A DNA stretch of 64,000 nt from Lujinxingia litoralis. Lineage in GTDB: Bacteria; Myxococcota_A; Bradymonadia; Bradymonadales; Bradymonadaceae. Made by a program: the position numbers and the translations under genes. Position 1 is the first letter of the stretch. Each line of letters begins with the position of its first letter. The stretch is from contig NZ_QHKO01000001.1 in the NCBI RefSeq assembly GCF_003260125.1, positions 248,001 to 312,000 on the forward strand, read 5' to 3'. The notes beneath the pieces are model-generated. The model was not told the origin of the DNA. It did not search any database and saw only the letters and a list, made by a program, of their open reading frames with translations. Below are positions 1-9,517 of this stretch, one piece after another.

Positions 1-265
1 GCAGATGAGCCTGGATGATAAAATAGGCGCCCATCAACCCCGGCGCGTTACGCGCGCTGGCCACCGGAATGGGCTTGCACTTAACGCCCTGACGCTCCAG
101 CAGCGCAAAGCCTCCATCGTCTGCCGCCATCACGTGGATTTCAAAGCCCGCCTGCGACAGGCGCTTAAAGCGATCGCTGTACCGACGCGCGAGCTCCGTG
201 GCGCTGCGACCGATAAATACTGCCGGGTAAACGGGCTGCTGGGAGAACATACTCTCGTGAATCAT
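1..265 (-). CDS. Glycosyltransferase family 4-like protein, N-terminal part (runs off left edge)
   Basis: The first 88 codons of a minus-strand gene are present. The remainder lies beyond the left edge. The visible part has the beta-alpha-beta look of a GT-B N-terminal domain: a hydrophobic strand (YPAVFIG), a helix, then GFEIHVMAADDGG and a second strand-like segment GVKCKPIPVA, as in enzymes that modify polysaccharide or O-antigen (GT4). I chose the ATG at 265 because GAGG lies 4 nt upstream. An ATG at 250 is the alternative, with a weaker ribosome site. Without the C-terminal donor-binding domain the sugar cannot be named. Nothing recognisable lies in the gap up to 430. Confidence 0.55.
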   Translation of the reverse strand, partial: MIHESMFSQQPVYPAVFIGRSATELARRYSDRFKRLSQAGFEIHVMAADDGGFALLERQGVKCKPIPVASARNAPGLMGAYFIIQAHL

Positions 266-429
266 ATCGCCTCAAAGGGTTGCGCGTGATCGCCGGGCCG
301 ACGCTACCGACGGGCGCAACGCGATGTAAAGCAAAACCAGCCCCCTTGCCTCCCGGTCGATATCCCCCACTATATAGGGAGCCATCTCCCACCAACGCTT
401 TCTGGCTTTCTGAATGACTGGAGTATCCG

Positions 430-1335
430 ATGACCACCATCCTCTTTGGCAGCGACCTCTCCGAACACGCGATCCCCGCCGCCCGCTGGGCGGCTCGCCT
501 GGCTCGCCTTCACCAACAAGACGGTCGCCCGGTGCGCCTGATGGGAGTGCACGCGATCAGCCCCGAAGAACTCTCGCTTCTGCGGGTGGCCTCGGGAAAC
601 GCCGATAAAGATGCTCCAGCTCAGCTCCAGGACGAGTTTCGGCAGTGGCTGGAGCCCATCGACACTCAGGGAATCGAGGTGGAGGTCAACATCCAGATCG
701 GCTCTCCCTCGGGCGCGCTGGTCCACGCCGCGCAGCTCTACCAGGCCGATTGGCTGGTGGTCGGCGTCTCGGGCCGCGGCCAGCTCTCCCGGCTAATTCT
801 GGGCTCCACCGCCGAGCGCCTGGCCCACCGCCCCCCCTGTGCGCTGGCGCTGGTACACCCCGACGGATTTGCCTGGGAGGGCGATGTGCGCGCGCTGGCC
901 CCCACCGACTTCAGCGCCTCGGCCACCGGCGCCGTGGAGCTGGCCGCCGACATGGTGCGCCGCCAGGGCGGCGCGCTCACCCTGTTAAACGTCGTGGAGC
1001 TGCCGCGGTCCACCCCTTCCCTGGTCGAGCCAGCGGCCTACCCGGCCGCTCTGGTGGCCCACCTCGAAGAAACCCAGTCCAGCGCCCAGGCCCAGCTCGA
1101 CCGCCTTGCCGAAGAGCTCGACCTCGGCACCCAACTCACCACCGAAGTCCGCCCCGGCTACCCCTCCCACGAGGTGCTGGCCGCGGCCGAGGAACACACC
1201 GCCAACCTGCTCTTTCTCGGATGCACCGGGCGCTCCCGGGTGGCCGAGTGGTTCTTAGGCGGGGTGGCCCGCGGCGTGGTACGCCACGCCCCCACCACCA
1301 TCGTGCTCTACCCGGCGGTCGAAGCCGAAGACTGA
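430..1335 (+). CDS. Tandem-domain universal stress protein (UspA family)
   Basis: A soluble 301-residue protein made of two UspA domains of about 145 residues each. The first ends with the nucleotide-binding signature G-2x-G-9x-G-S (GVSGRGQLSRLILGS, about residues 115-129), so it should bind ATP. The second has the same layout (GCTGRSRVAEWFLGG), but Gly replaces the usual Ser/Thr after the last Gly, so its ATP binding may be weakened. A GGAG lies 6 nt before the ATG. Tandem Usp proteins act in the cytoplasm in stress survival and are usually controlled by starvation or low oxygen. No such regulatory site is visible here. It appears to be a single-gene unit. Confidence 0.9.
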   Translation: MTTILFGSDLSEHAIPAARWAARLARLHQQDGRPVRLMGVHAISPEELSLLRVASGNADKDAPAQLQDEFRQWLEPIDTQGIEVEVNIQIGSPSGALVHAAQLYQADWLVVGVSGRGQLSRLILGSTAERLAHRPPCALALVHPDGFAWEGDVRALAPTDFSASATGAVELAADMVRRQGGALTLLNVVELPRSTPSLVEPAAYPAALVAHLEETQSSAQAQLDRLAEELDLGTQLTTEVRPGYPSHEVLAAAEEHTANLLFLGCTGRSRVAEWFLGGVARGVVRHAPTTIVLYPAVEAED

Positions 1336-1418
1336 GCATCTGCCTTGCTGGCCCGGGGGGGCCTCAGTAGAGTGGCCGGCCGCGACGCCCGCTCCACAGG
1401 CCCCCCACTTCGGCAACC

Positions 1419-4400
1419 ATGCTCACTGCTTCCGCTCAGACGCCCTCCCTCGATCAACCTCCCCGCTGGGACCTCCCCTCCGGCCCGCTCTGGCTCCTCG
1501 ACGCCCCCGGAGAAGCCCCCCCAGCCCTCGTATGGCGCCACCCGTGGAGCGGCGGCCTACTGAAGGTCGGCATGGCCCTGCGCCACGCCGCCTCCACCCA
1601 TCATCCCCAACTGGCCGCGCCGCAGCGCTGGTGGAAGCAAGACGACTTCCTCTACCTGAGCGCCCCCTACCCCGGCGGCGAGCCCCTGGCCGCCCTCGGC
1701 CAAGATCGCCTGACCTTTGGGGCGGCCGTGGATGCGCTCACGCCGATGGCCCTGGCGCTGAAGTCCGCCCACCGACGCGGCACCTTTCACGGCGCGCTCT
1801 CCCCGGCCCGCGTCTTCTTCGACCCGGCCACCTCGCGCCTCAGCGCCGTGGGCACCGGAGAGTGGGTCGTGCAGCACACCGGCGACCGCCAGCCCTCCCC
1901 GCTGGCCGACATCGAGTCCCTGGCCCGCGTGTTGCTCCGCCTGACCATGCCCGCCGACGAGGCCCGCGCCGCGCGCCCCAACTTTGAGACCATCCCCTCC
2001 TTTGCCATCGGCATTTTGGAGCGCGCGATCAGCCCCGACCCCGCGCGCCGCCCTCAGAGCATTGACGAGCTTCTGGCGGGCCTGCGCTTTCGCAGCTCCG
2101 AGGGCCTCGACGCGCCGGCCTTCACCCCCCTGGAGAACGACGCGCCGGTCAGCATCATCGGCGGTGTGGTACGCGGCCTCGACCACTTTGAACATCCGCG
2201 CCAGGGACCGGGCCTGCGCTTCACATTGGACCACGGCGAATCCGGCTCGGTCGGCGTGTTCTTCTACGCTCGCCATCACTCCGAGGTCTACACCAGCGCC
2301 CGCAACCTCTGGGAGGGCGCGCGCCTCAACCTCATCGACGCCGCCCCGGTGGCCGACTCCCGCGGCCGCCGCTTTCTGACCGCCGGTCCCGACACCCTGC
2401 CGGTCGTGGAGCCCCAGTGGCCGGTCTCGGTCAGCGATGTGCTCAAGGCTCAGGGCTGCCCCCAGCGCGTGCTCGTCGACGCCCGCGACCCCGGCGAGCT
2501 CACCCATCACCTGGCCTTTGGAAACCTGATCCACGGGATGCTCGAAGACCTCACCGGCGCCGAAGCCCTGGACTTCGACACCTCCCTGGCCCGGCGCCTG
2601 CCCGGCCTGCGCCTGGACCTGCTGGCCGCCGGCGTCGACGACGCCACCCTGGCCAGCCTGGAGGTCCACGCCCGCGAGCACTTTGATAACATCCGTCGCC
2701 TCACCGCCCCGCGCACCCGCCAGCTCGGCGACGAACCCACGGCCACCCGCGTCGGCTGGAGCGGGCGCCACGTCGAGGCCACGCGCTTCTCCTCGCGCTA
2801 CGGCCTGGAGGGACGCATCGACCTGGTCGTCGAGAGCCCGCAGGAAGGCGTCCAGATCATCGAGCTCAAAAGCGGCAAACCCTGGGATGACCACATCGGC
2901 CAGGTCCGCAGCTACGCCCTGCTATGGGAGGAACTCGCCAGGGCCGAAGGGCTCCCGATGACCGGGCACCTGCTCTACTCCCGCGACGGCACGATGCGCC
3001 AGACCTCGCTTGATGACATCGAGCGCGAGCGCCGCATCCTGCGCGCCCGCAACGATCTGGTGGCCCATTACCGCGCCCAGGTCGACCCGGCCTTCGACTA
3101 CCGCGCCCCCTACTACATGGAAGAGCCCGCGCTCTGCCGCCAGGGCGACTGCCGCTTCCGCCGCGACCGCTGCAAGATGCAGTCGGAGCTTCTGGGGCTG
3201 GCGCCCCAACCCGACTACGGCGTGCTCTCCTGGCCCCACACCGATCCCCAACTGGTGCGCCAGGCCCGCGCCTACCACGCCCATATGAGCCGCCTGGTCA
3301 CCATGGAGCGCTGGAGCGACCACGCCGCGCTGGGAGCCATCTTCGAGCCCCAGCGCTTGAGCGAGCGCGTCGAGGCCGGCCTCTGCGCCCCGGAACTGCA
3401 CCTGGAAGCCGTCGAGGGCCACCCCGAGCGCGCGCGCCTGCGCGGCAAACACCTGCAGATCTTCTCCCCCGGCGACAGCCTCCTGATCCACCGTGGCGAC
3501 ATCGACGCCTCGCACATCCTGCGCGGGCGCTGCCTGAGCGTCGACGGCGACACCCTGGAGCTGCGCCTGCGCGGGGCCCACTTCCCCGACGCCCTGGCCG
3601 GCCCGGGCTACATCGCCGACCAGCCGCCGGCGCGCCTGGGCTACCGCAGCGCGCACCAGGCCCTCTACCGCGTGCTCCGCTCCCAACGCGACGAGCTCCT
3701 CCAGGTCCTGGTCCGCCCGCAGACCCCGGGCGCCGCTCCCCTGATGACCGGCGCCGAACGACGCCCCTCCCTGCATCCGGCCACCCTCGACCAGCTCAAC
3801 GCCCCCCAACGCCAGGCCATCGAGGCCGCGATCAGCGCCCCGCTGGGCGCCCTGATTCAGGGCCCGCCCGGCACCGGCAAGACCACCGTCATCGCCCACC
3901 TGACGCTGGAGTTTGCCGAGCGCGACCAGCGCGTCCTCCTGGCCGCGCTCACGCACACCGCCGTCGACACGATGCTCATCAAGCTCCTCGAAGCCGGCGA
4001 CCTTCGGGGGCGCCCCCCACGCTTTCTGCGCGTGGGCTCGGCCTCGCGCAGCCCGGCGGTCGTCCGCGCCCTGGAGGCCCGCGGCCTGCACCCGGCCGAC
4101 TACTTTGCCGACGACCTGGCCGCCGCCCACGCCAGCCTCAACCGTCTGGGCAGCCGCGCCGAAGAGCCCCCCATCATCGCCACCACCACCCATAGCGCGC
4201 TGCGCGCCCCGCTGATCGCCTTTTTGGAACGCCGCCTGGGCAAACCGGCCTTCGACGTGACGATCGTCGACGAGGCCAGCCAGCTCACCGAACCCCTGGC
4301 GCTCGGCCCCATCTCCCTGGCACGGCGCTTCGTGCTGGTGGGCGACCACGCCCAGCTCCCGCCCATCGTCTCCAGCGAGCGCGCCCTCTCGAGCTTCATC

Positions 4401-5105
4401 GCCTCGGAGAAGAGCCCCTTTGAGCTCAGCGACACCCTGCGCCAGGCCGGGCTGGCCGGGCTCGACCGCAGCCTCTTTGAGCGCCTGGCCACCGCCGGAC
4501 TCCCCGTCCACATGCTCCAGGTCCAGTACCGCATGAACCGCGCGATCATGAGCTTCCCGGCCGAAACCTTCTACCAGGGCAAGCTCAGCGCGGCCCCCCA
4601 GGTCGAAGATCGCCGCATGCCCGCCGGCCCCTACCGCCTCGACGCCCTGACCACCGACGCCCCGGTGAGCTTTGTCGATGTGCGCGGGGTCGAAAACGCC
4701 CGCACCAACCTCGCGGAAGCCCACGCCCTACTCGCACTCCTGGGCGAGCTCGCCACCCACGCCCCGGAACTCTCCGTGGGCGTCATCTCGCCATTTCGCG
4801 CCCAGGTGCACCTGCTGCGCTCCCTGCTCGCCAGTGCCGAGTTGCCCCCCACCGAGCACAGCATCGACATCGACACCGTGGAGCGCTTCCAGGGCAGCGA
4901 GCGCGACGTCATCATCGCCAGCCTGGTCAAAAGCGAGCGCCCCGGAGACTTCCTCAGTGACCCGCGCCGCCTCAACGTCACGTTGACCCGGGCGCGCAAG
5001 AAATTGATCATCGTCGGCCACTCCGGCTGCCTGCGCCAGGACCCGCTCTTTCGCCCCTGGCTCGAACACCCGCAGACGACCTGGCACCCCTGGACACACC
5101 TATGA
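1419..5105 (+). CDS. Pseudokinase / Dna2-like PD-(D/E)XK nuclease / SF1 UPF1-like helicase fusion
   Basis: A 1228-residue protein with at least three modules. Residues about 40-230 resemble a protein kinase fold with degenerate motifs: LLKV at the VAIK position, HGALSPARV instead of HRDxKxxN, and no DFG, so it is probably inactive. About 240-480 holds an OB-like stretch and a RecB/Cas4-type nuclease core (GRIDLVVE, then IIELKSGK near 480). Cys near 346 and CRQGDCRFRRDRC (about 572-584) could bind an Fe-S cluster as in Dna2, AddB and Cas4. About 795-1225 is a UPF1/Dna2 helicase: GPPGTGKT (about 815), DEAS (about 951), GDHAQLPP, QYRMN and VERFQGSERD. It probably processes DNA ends or flaps. No clear ribosome site precedes the ATG. 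The stop overlaps the next start by 4 nt. Confidence 0.85.
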   Translation: MLTASAQTPSLDQPPRWDLPSGPLWLLDAPGEAPPALVWRHPWSGGLLKVGMALRHAASTHHPQLAAPQRWWKQDDFLYLSAPYPGGEPLAALGQDRLTFGAAVDALTPMALALKSAHRRGTFHGALSPARVFFDPATSRLSAVGTGEWVVQHTGDRQPSPLADIESLARVLLRLTMPADEARAARPNFETIPSFAIGILERAISPDPARRPQSIDELLAGLRFRSSEGLDAPAFTPLENDAPVSIIGGVVRGLDHFEHPRQGPGLRFTLDHGESGSVGVFFYARHHSEVYTSARNLWEGARLNLIDAAPVADSRGRRFLTAGPDTLPVVEPQWPVSVSDVLKAQGCPQRVLVDARDPGELTHHLAFGNLIHGMLEDLTGAEALDFDTSLARRLPGLRLDLLAAGVDDATLASLEVHAREHFDNIRRLTAPRTRQLGDEPTATRVGWSGRHVEATRFSSRYGLEGRIDLVVESPQEGVQIIELKSGKPWDDHIGQVRSYALLWEELARAEGLPMTGHLLYSRDGTMRQTSLDDIERERRILRARNDLVAHYRAQVDPAFDYRAPYYMEEPALCRQGDCRFRRDRCKMQSELLGLAPQPDYGVLSWPHTDPQLVRQARAYHAHMSRLVTMERWSDHAALGAIFEPQRLSERVEAGLCAPELHLEAVEGHPERARLRGKHLQIFSPGDSLLIHRGDIDASHILRGRCLSVDGDTLELRLRGAHFPDALAGPGYIADQPPARLGYRSAHQALYRVLRSQRDELLQVLVRPQTPGAAPLMTGAERRPSLHPATLDQLNAPQRQAIEAAISAPLGALIQGPPGTGKTTVIAHLTLEFAERDQRVLLAALTHTAVDTMLIKLLEAGDLRGRPPRFLRVGSASRSPAVVRALEARGLHPADYFADDLAAAHASLNRLGSRAEEPPIIATTTHSALRAPLIAFLERRLGKPAFDVTIVDEASQLTEPLALGPISLARRFVLVGDHAQLPPIVSSERALSSFIASEKSPFELSDTLRQAGLAGLDRSLFERLATAGLPVHMLQVQYRMNRAIMSFPAETFYQGKLSAAPQVEDRRMPAGPYRLDALTTDAPVSFVDVRGVENARTNLAEAHALLALLGELATHAPELSVGVISPFRAQVHLLRSLLASAELPPTEHSIDIDTVERFQGSERDVIIASLVKSERPGDFLSDPRRLNVTLTRARKKLIIVGHSGCLRQDPLFRPWLEHPQTTWHPWTHL

Positions 5106-6355
5106 ACCTGTCGACTCGACATCTGGCCCTTGCCGCCCTGACCCTCCTCTGCGCCGGCCCCCTCAGCGCCTGCCAGAACAACGCCTCCCCCGAGCTCGCC
5201 GAAAAAAGCGCCGCCGGAGAGGTTCAGGCCGCCGCCGACACCCCCGTCGGCGTCGCCTGGGCGCCCCCCGAAGTCATCGACCTGCGCCAGCCCGAAGGCC
5301 TGCCGATGCAGGCCATCTCCATCGGCAAACCCACCATCTACCCCCGCTGCCACGAACTCTTTGAGCCCGAAGGCAACCCGGGCGCCTGGCCGGTGGAGGC
5401 CGACCAGGCGCACCCGGCCCTCTTTGGCTGCGAGCCCGAAGCCTGGCTCGAACTCGCAGATCCCGAGCTGCGCCTGGTCGCCTACGCCCTCCCGCGCCCG
5501 GAGACCGGCTCGGCCACCGACCTGCGCCTGAGCGCCTACAACGGGGCTGGCGAACTCCTCTGGCACCGGACCCTCTCCCGGCAGCATCAGGGAAAGAACT
5601 TCAACGCGAACTTCCGGGGCTCCTTTCTCACCCGGGTCGACGGGCGCTTTATCTGCGCCGGCACCCGCTGGCAGGGGGGCACCCAGGCGCTCTGCGCGCA
5701 CCAGGACTCCGGAGAGCCCATCTTTGAGGGCACCATGAACTTCTGGTCCGGCATCGCGCCGGTAGGCGTGGGCGCCGCCCTGGTAGGCGTGGACATCAAC
5801 GGGATCACCCTGCGCTACCCCTTTTCCGGCGTGGAGATGCGCCACCGCAAATTGGAAGGACGCGGCGGACGCACGGCCTTCTATGCCCACACCTCCACCC
5901 ACGTGTTCTTTGTGCCTGGCGAGGGCGACCCGGTGCTCAGCGCCTGGAACCTGGAGACGCTTCAGCTCGACTGGCAACTCCCGCTGCCCGGGCGGCCTCA
6001 GCCCCGCTCCGGAGAGACCTTTGAAGATCTCGGCCTTCTGGTCTTCAAGCTCGACGAGCACCTCTACGCCCTGGAGACCGCCACCGGCAAACAACGCCTG
6101 AACCTGGCCGTCGGCCCCGACAACCCCTCGCTGGCCAGCTCCGCTCAGGAGCTTTTGGTGATGGTGCGCCGCAGCGACGCCCCGCCGATGGTCGCCTCCC
6201 TCAACCCGGCCGACGCCTCCGCCAACTGGGCCGCCCTGGGCCCCCTGGGCTCGCTGGCACTGAGCGCCGAAGGTCCGCGCATCTTCACCCGCAGCGTGCG
6301 CGCGGTACGCGAGATCACCCCGGCCGACGGCGCCCAGGCTGGCGCTCATGACTGA
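5102..6355 (+). CDS. Lipoprotein with PQQ/WD-like beta-propeller repeats
   Basis: A 417-residue exported protein. The signal peptide ends in the lipobox LSAC with Cys24 as the lipidation site, followed by an acidic and Ala-rich linker. The rest has repeated blade-like segments with hydrophobic strands separated by G-x-x-W/L turns (examples: GELLWHRTL, LQLDWQLPL, LETATGKQRL), which suggests a PQQ-type propeller like that of BamB or quinoprotein-like sensors. It overlaps the helicase fusion by 4 nt and the protease gene by 8 nt, so the three are probably translated together. Function unknown; an envelope scaffold or ligand-binding role is inference. Confidence 0.7.
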   Translation: MNLSTRHLALAALTLLCAGPLSACQNNASPELAEKSAAGEVQAAADTPVGVAWAPPEVIDLRQPEGLPMQAISIGKPTIYPRCHELFEPEGNPGAWPVEADQAHPALFGCEPEAWLELADPELRLVAYALPRPETGSATDLRLSAYNGAGELLWHRTLSRQHQGKNFNANFRGSFLTRVDGRFICAGTRWQGGTQALCAHQDSGEPIFEGTMNFWSGIAPVGVGAALVGVDINGITLRYPFSGVEMRHRKLEGRGGRTAFYAHTSTHVFFVPGEGDPVLSAWNLETLQLDWQLPLPGRPQPRSGETFEDLGLLVFKLDEHLYALETATGKQRLNLAVGPDNPSLASSAQELLVMVRRSDAPPMVASLNPADASANWAALGPLGSLALSAEGPRIFTRSVRAVREITPADGAQAGAHD

Positions 6356-7436
6356 ACCCTCCACCCCACGCTGGCGAGAGCCCCTGGGGGTCTTTGCCCT
6401 GGCGCTGGTCATCATCGCGCTGCTCAGCCTGCTCAGCGGGGCGATCCCCTGGCTGGCCGCCAACCTCGTGGCCGCGGTGGGCCTGGTCTTCTTCGGACTG
6501 GCCCACCTCGTCTTCAAGCGCATCGACGCCGACCCGAAGCGCTTTGGCGTGGATCTGGACACCATCCCGGCCTCCCAGGTGCTTTTTGGCCTGGCCGTCA
6601 CCGCGCTCATCTTCCCGCTCTTCGCCCTGGGCAACCACGTTTGGGAGCGCCAGGTCCTCGACCGCGACTTTGTCCCGGCCCTGGAGAACTACCGCCAGTG
6701 GTCCCCCGCGCTCCAGACGCGCCCCCCGGAACTCACCGCCCCCGGCGCCCGGGTCTGGACCGCCCGGCGCGCGATCCACGTGGAGCTCTCCAGCCCCGAA
6801 GACGCGCCGGGCGCGCTCTCGCTCAACGCCCACGCCGACGCACCGGTCCACTGGCAGAGCCTGGGCCGCACCAACCTCCACGTCACCGACCAGAACCACA
6901 CCTGGGAGCTTACCCCCACCGCCCCCCTGGCGCGCTACACCCTCCCCCCGCGCACCCCCGAGGGCCAGGTGCAACCCCTGCACACGCTCACCCTGACCTA
7001 CGACGCCCCGATCACCTCCGGCGCCGGCAACACGGCCCCCGGCGAGCCCCTGACCCTTAAGCGGGGCTACGCCTGGATCCTCCTCTGGGCCCTGACCCAC
7101 CTCCTCCTCGTCGCCCTCCCCGAAGAGTACTTCTACCGCGGCTACCTCCAGACTCGCCTGGGCCAGCTCCTCACCCACGCCGAGGGCCACCCCCGCCGCT
7201 TCCTCGGGCTCACCCTGGCCAACTGGCTCACCAGCGCCCTCTTTGCCCTGGGCCACTTGCTGGTGCCGGTGGGCGGCGCGATCCTGGTCACCCGCGCCGC
7301 GGTCTTCTTCCCCTCGCTCCTCTTTGGCTGGATGCGCGAACGCAGCGGCTCGATCATCGCCCCGGTCATCTTCCACGCCGCGGCCAACATGATGGTGCTC
7401 CTGGTCAACGTTCACTACTACTCCGCAAACGCCTGA
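6348..7436 (+). CDS. CPBP-family (CAAX/Abi-type) glutamic intramembrane protease with large extramembrane insert
   Basis: A 362-residue membrane protein. Hydrophobic helices occupy about 10-50 and 75-95. A 130-residue soluble beta-rich section follows (about 100-230). The CPBP core then fills the C-terminal third: EEYFYRG (E259, E260, R264), FALGHLL with its His, and FHAAANMM, the three conserved motifs of the family. Members cut within or next to membranes (Rce1, PrsW-like enzymes, the MXAN_2755-type myxosortases that process MYXO-CTERM tails). The large insert before the core is unusual for a plain CPBP enzyme. No MYXO-CTERM-like tail is visible on proteins in this window, so a sorting role is only a suggestion. 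The start overlaps the lipoprotein gene by 8 nt. Confidence 0.85.
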   Translation: MTEPSTPRWREPLGVFALALVIIALLSLLSGAIPWLAANLVAAVGLVFFGLAHLVFKRIDADPKRFGVDLDTIPASQVLFGLAVTALIFPLFALGNHVWERQVLDRDFVPALENYRQWSPALQTRPPELTAPGARVWTARRAIHVELSSPEDAPGALSLNAHADAPVHWQSLGRTNLHVTDQNHTWELTPTAPLARYTLPPRTPEGQVQPLHTLTLTYDAPITSGAGNTAPGEPLTLKRGYAWILLWALTHLLLVALPEEYFYRGYLQTRLGQLLTHAEGHPRRFLGLTLANWLTSALFALGHLLVPVGGAILVTRAAVFFPSLLFGWMRERSGSIIAPVIFHAAANMMVLLVNVHYYSANA

Positions 7437-7568
7437 CCGGGCGTCGACCCAACGCCCCCGGCGCCCGGGCACCTGCGCCCTTGCCAGCCTTAAGCCCCCG
7501 GTGGCACACTCCGCCCTCCTGACCCGGGAACCTCGCCAGCTCACCGACCTTACCCCTGCAAGTTGTCC

Positions 7569-9488
7569 ATGGCTCACCTGACCGACGATGCTCTTAGACG
7601 CCTCGATATTCTGCGCCGCACGCGCATGGGGCTCGACGATGATCTCGACGATCTTCGCGCGGAGCTGGCCCGAGCCCTGACCGACTTCGAGGGCCGTCTC
7701 AAGCGCGTCTCGCGCCACATTCCGCTCTGGCTGGCCCTGCCCGCCGCCGAGCTGCGCTCCCCCTTTAAGCTGCGCGCGCCCGAACCCCTGAGCGGCACGC
7801 TGATCGGCCCCCGCGCCGTCGCCATGGCCGCCGCCGAGGTCGAGACCTTCATCCATTCCTGGTTCCCGGCCCCCCACGCCGAGGAGCCCGCAAAGCACGA
7901 TGGCGAGTCCACCGCCGAGGCCCTCGACGCCCTCGACGCCCTGATCCAACAGGCCCGCCAGGCCGCGCGCCAGACCGCCGACGAGGGTCCCCTGGCCCTG
8001 GAGCGCCTGCTGGAGGCCATCGTCTTTGATCTCGAAAGCCAGCGTGAGGCCGACGTCGAAGCCCTGGAGTCGATGATCTCCGAGGGCGACCTCGACCGGG
8101 GCCGCGCCGCCCAGGCCGAAATCGCCGAGCTCTGGGAAGACCAGCGCCGACGGGTCAACGAGCTCCAGGGCGTCTGGGACGACCTGCTGATCCTGCATCG
8201 CGAGGGCATCGACACCACTTTGGAAGGCCTCGACGAGCTGGCCGAACTCTGCGCCCGGGCCCGCGAAGGCCTCCTCGGCGCCGACGTGCTCGCCACCGCC
8301 GCCCAGCGTGCACCGACCCCGGAAGCCCCGGCCCCCGACGACACTCCCCAGACCGGGGCACTCGCCATCGAAACGGCCTCCCCCACGCTGCCCCTGGCCT
8401 CCGACCGGGAAAGCGCCCCCGCCCCCGTCCCGAACGAGAGCGCCCCGCCTGTGGCCGCCAAACTCCCGGCCGCCCCCCCCCCGGCTGACAGGCTCCCGGC
8501 CGACGAGCCGACCCGCATCGACACGCTCCCCCTCGACGACGCCGGCCCCACCTCCCGGCTGCCCCCGCCCGGCCAGGAGCCCCTCGATCTGCCCGGCCCC
8601 ACCGAGCCCGCCCGCGACGTCACAGCTCCCGATGTCTCAACCCCGGAAGCCCCGGCCCCCGCCGAAGCGCTCCCGACCGCCGAGAGCGAACCCGGGGAGC
8701 CCGACACCGAAGAAGCGGAACCGGAACCCGCGCCGGTGCTCGACGCGCAACCCGAACCGGAACCGGAACCGGAACCGGAACCGGAACCCGAGCCCGACTT
8801 CGACGACGCGCCCGAACCCATCCCCTCGATCCTTGAGGACTCCGCGGCGCCCTCGCCGCCTCCCGAAGATCGGGTGCGCGTGCGCTGCTACCGGGTGCGC
8901 GAAGGCTGGCAGGTGCTCACCGCTGGTGAAATCGCCGCCACCCTGGGCCCTCCCGGCATCTTCGTCGGCGGGCTCTTCCTCCTCTGCGTGCTGGCGCTGG
9001 CCGGCGTGACTGACAACCCCATCGAGAGCCACCCCTGGGCGCTCCCGGCCGCCTACGCCGCCCTGGGACTGATGGTGATCCTTCCCCTGGCCCGGCGCTG
9101 GCGCCCCATGTGGCAGGGGAACCGCTTTCACGTGATCTGCCGCGGCGAAGTCGAAGAAGAAGCCGACCTGCGCGTCACCGAGCACCGCCTGATCCTCGAT
9201 CGCACCTCCTGGCCCCTCGACGAGCTGCGCCGGGTGGAGCTCCACCGCTGGGAATCCGCCGAAGACCTCACCTTCGGCTGGCTCCTGACCGTCGACCCGC
9301 CCTACCACGCGCCGGTCCACCTGATGACCTTCGACCCGGAACCCGAAGTCTGGCAGGCCTCCCGGGTCCCCCGAATCGACTGCCCGCCCCACCCCTGGCA
9401 GCTCCCCCCGGCGGAATTCGACGCGATCCACACTGCACTCATCGAGCGCGCCCCGCAGAGCGCCACCGCCCCCCCCGCCGCGACTTAA
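7569..9488 (+). CDS. Large hypothetical protein: coiled coil, acidic Pro-rich linker, two TM helices, PH-like C-terminus
   Basis: I do not recognise a named family. Residues about 1-240 are charged and helical, with probable coiled coils. Residues about 240-430 form an Asp/Glu/Pro/Ala-rich disordered linker that includes a run of Glu-Pro dipeptides. Two hydrophobic helices follow near 460-485 and 495-515 with a short loop between them. The last 130 residues are beta-rich (LRVTEHRLILDRTSWPLDEL) and resemble a bacterial PH-like domain. The topology predicts a long N-terminal and a compact C-terminal part on the same side of the membrane. The ATG at 7569 was preferred over an in-frame TTG at 7563; neither has a good ribosome site. 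A hairpin at 9518-9553 follows. Confidence 0.6.
   Translation: MAHLTDDALRRLDILRRTRMGLDDDLDDLRAELARALTDFEGRLKRVSRHIPLWLALPAAELRSPFKLRAPEPLSGTLIGPRAVAMAAAEVETFIHSWFPAPHAEEPAKHDGESTAEALDALDALIQQARQAARQTADEGPLALERLLEAIVFDLESQREADVEALESMISEGDLDRGRAAQAEIAELWEDQRRRVNELQGVWDDLLILHREGIDTTLEGLDELAELCARAREGLLGADVLATAAQRAPTPEAPAPDDTPQTGALAIETASPTLPLASDRESAPAPVPNESAPPVAAKLPAAPPPADRLPADEPTRIDTLPLDDAGPTSRLPPPGQEPLDLPGPTEPARDVTAPDVSTPEAPAPAEALPTAESEPGEPDTEEAEPEPAPVLDAQPEPEPEPEPEPEPEPDFDDAPEPIPSILEDSAAPSPPPEDRVRVRCYRVREGWQVLTAGEIAATLGPPGIFVGGLFLLCVLALAGVTDNPIESHPWALPAAYAALGLMVILPLARRWRPMWQGNRFHVICRGEVEEEADLRVTEHRLILDRTSWPLDELRRVELHRWESAEDLTFGWLLTVDPPYHAPVHLMTFDPEPEVWQASRVPRIDCPPHPWQLPPAEFDAIHTALIERAPQSATAPPAAT
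8754..8789 (+). repeat. Hexanucleotide microsatellite GAACCG x6 inside a coding region
   Basis: Five exact GAACCG units and one GAACCC unit in tandem. They encode alternating Glu and Pro in the linker of the surrounding gene. Because the unit is six bases long, expansion or contraction would keep the frame and only change linker length. Confidence 0.9.
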
Positions 9489-9517
9489 AACGCCCCTCGA
9501 TCCACAGACCAGAGCGA

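Noticed and set aside
1557..4724. Long minus-strand frames opposite the nuclease-helicase fusion
   Set aside because: They are shadows. Their translations are Gly/Gln/Val-rich and lack motifs, whereas the plus strand has Walker A, Walker B and all helicase motifs.
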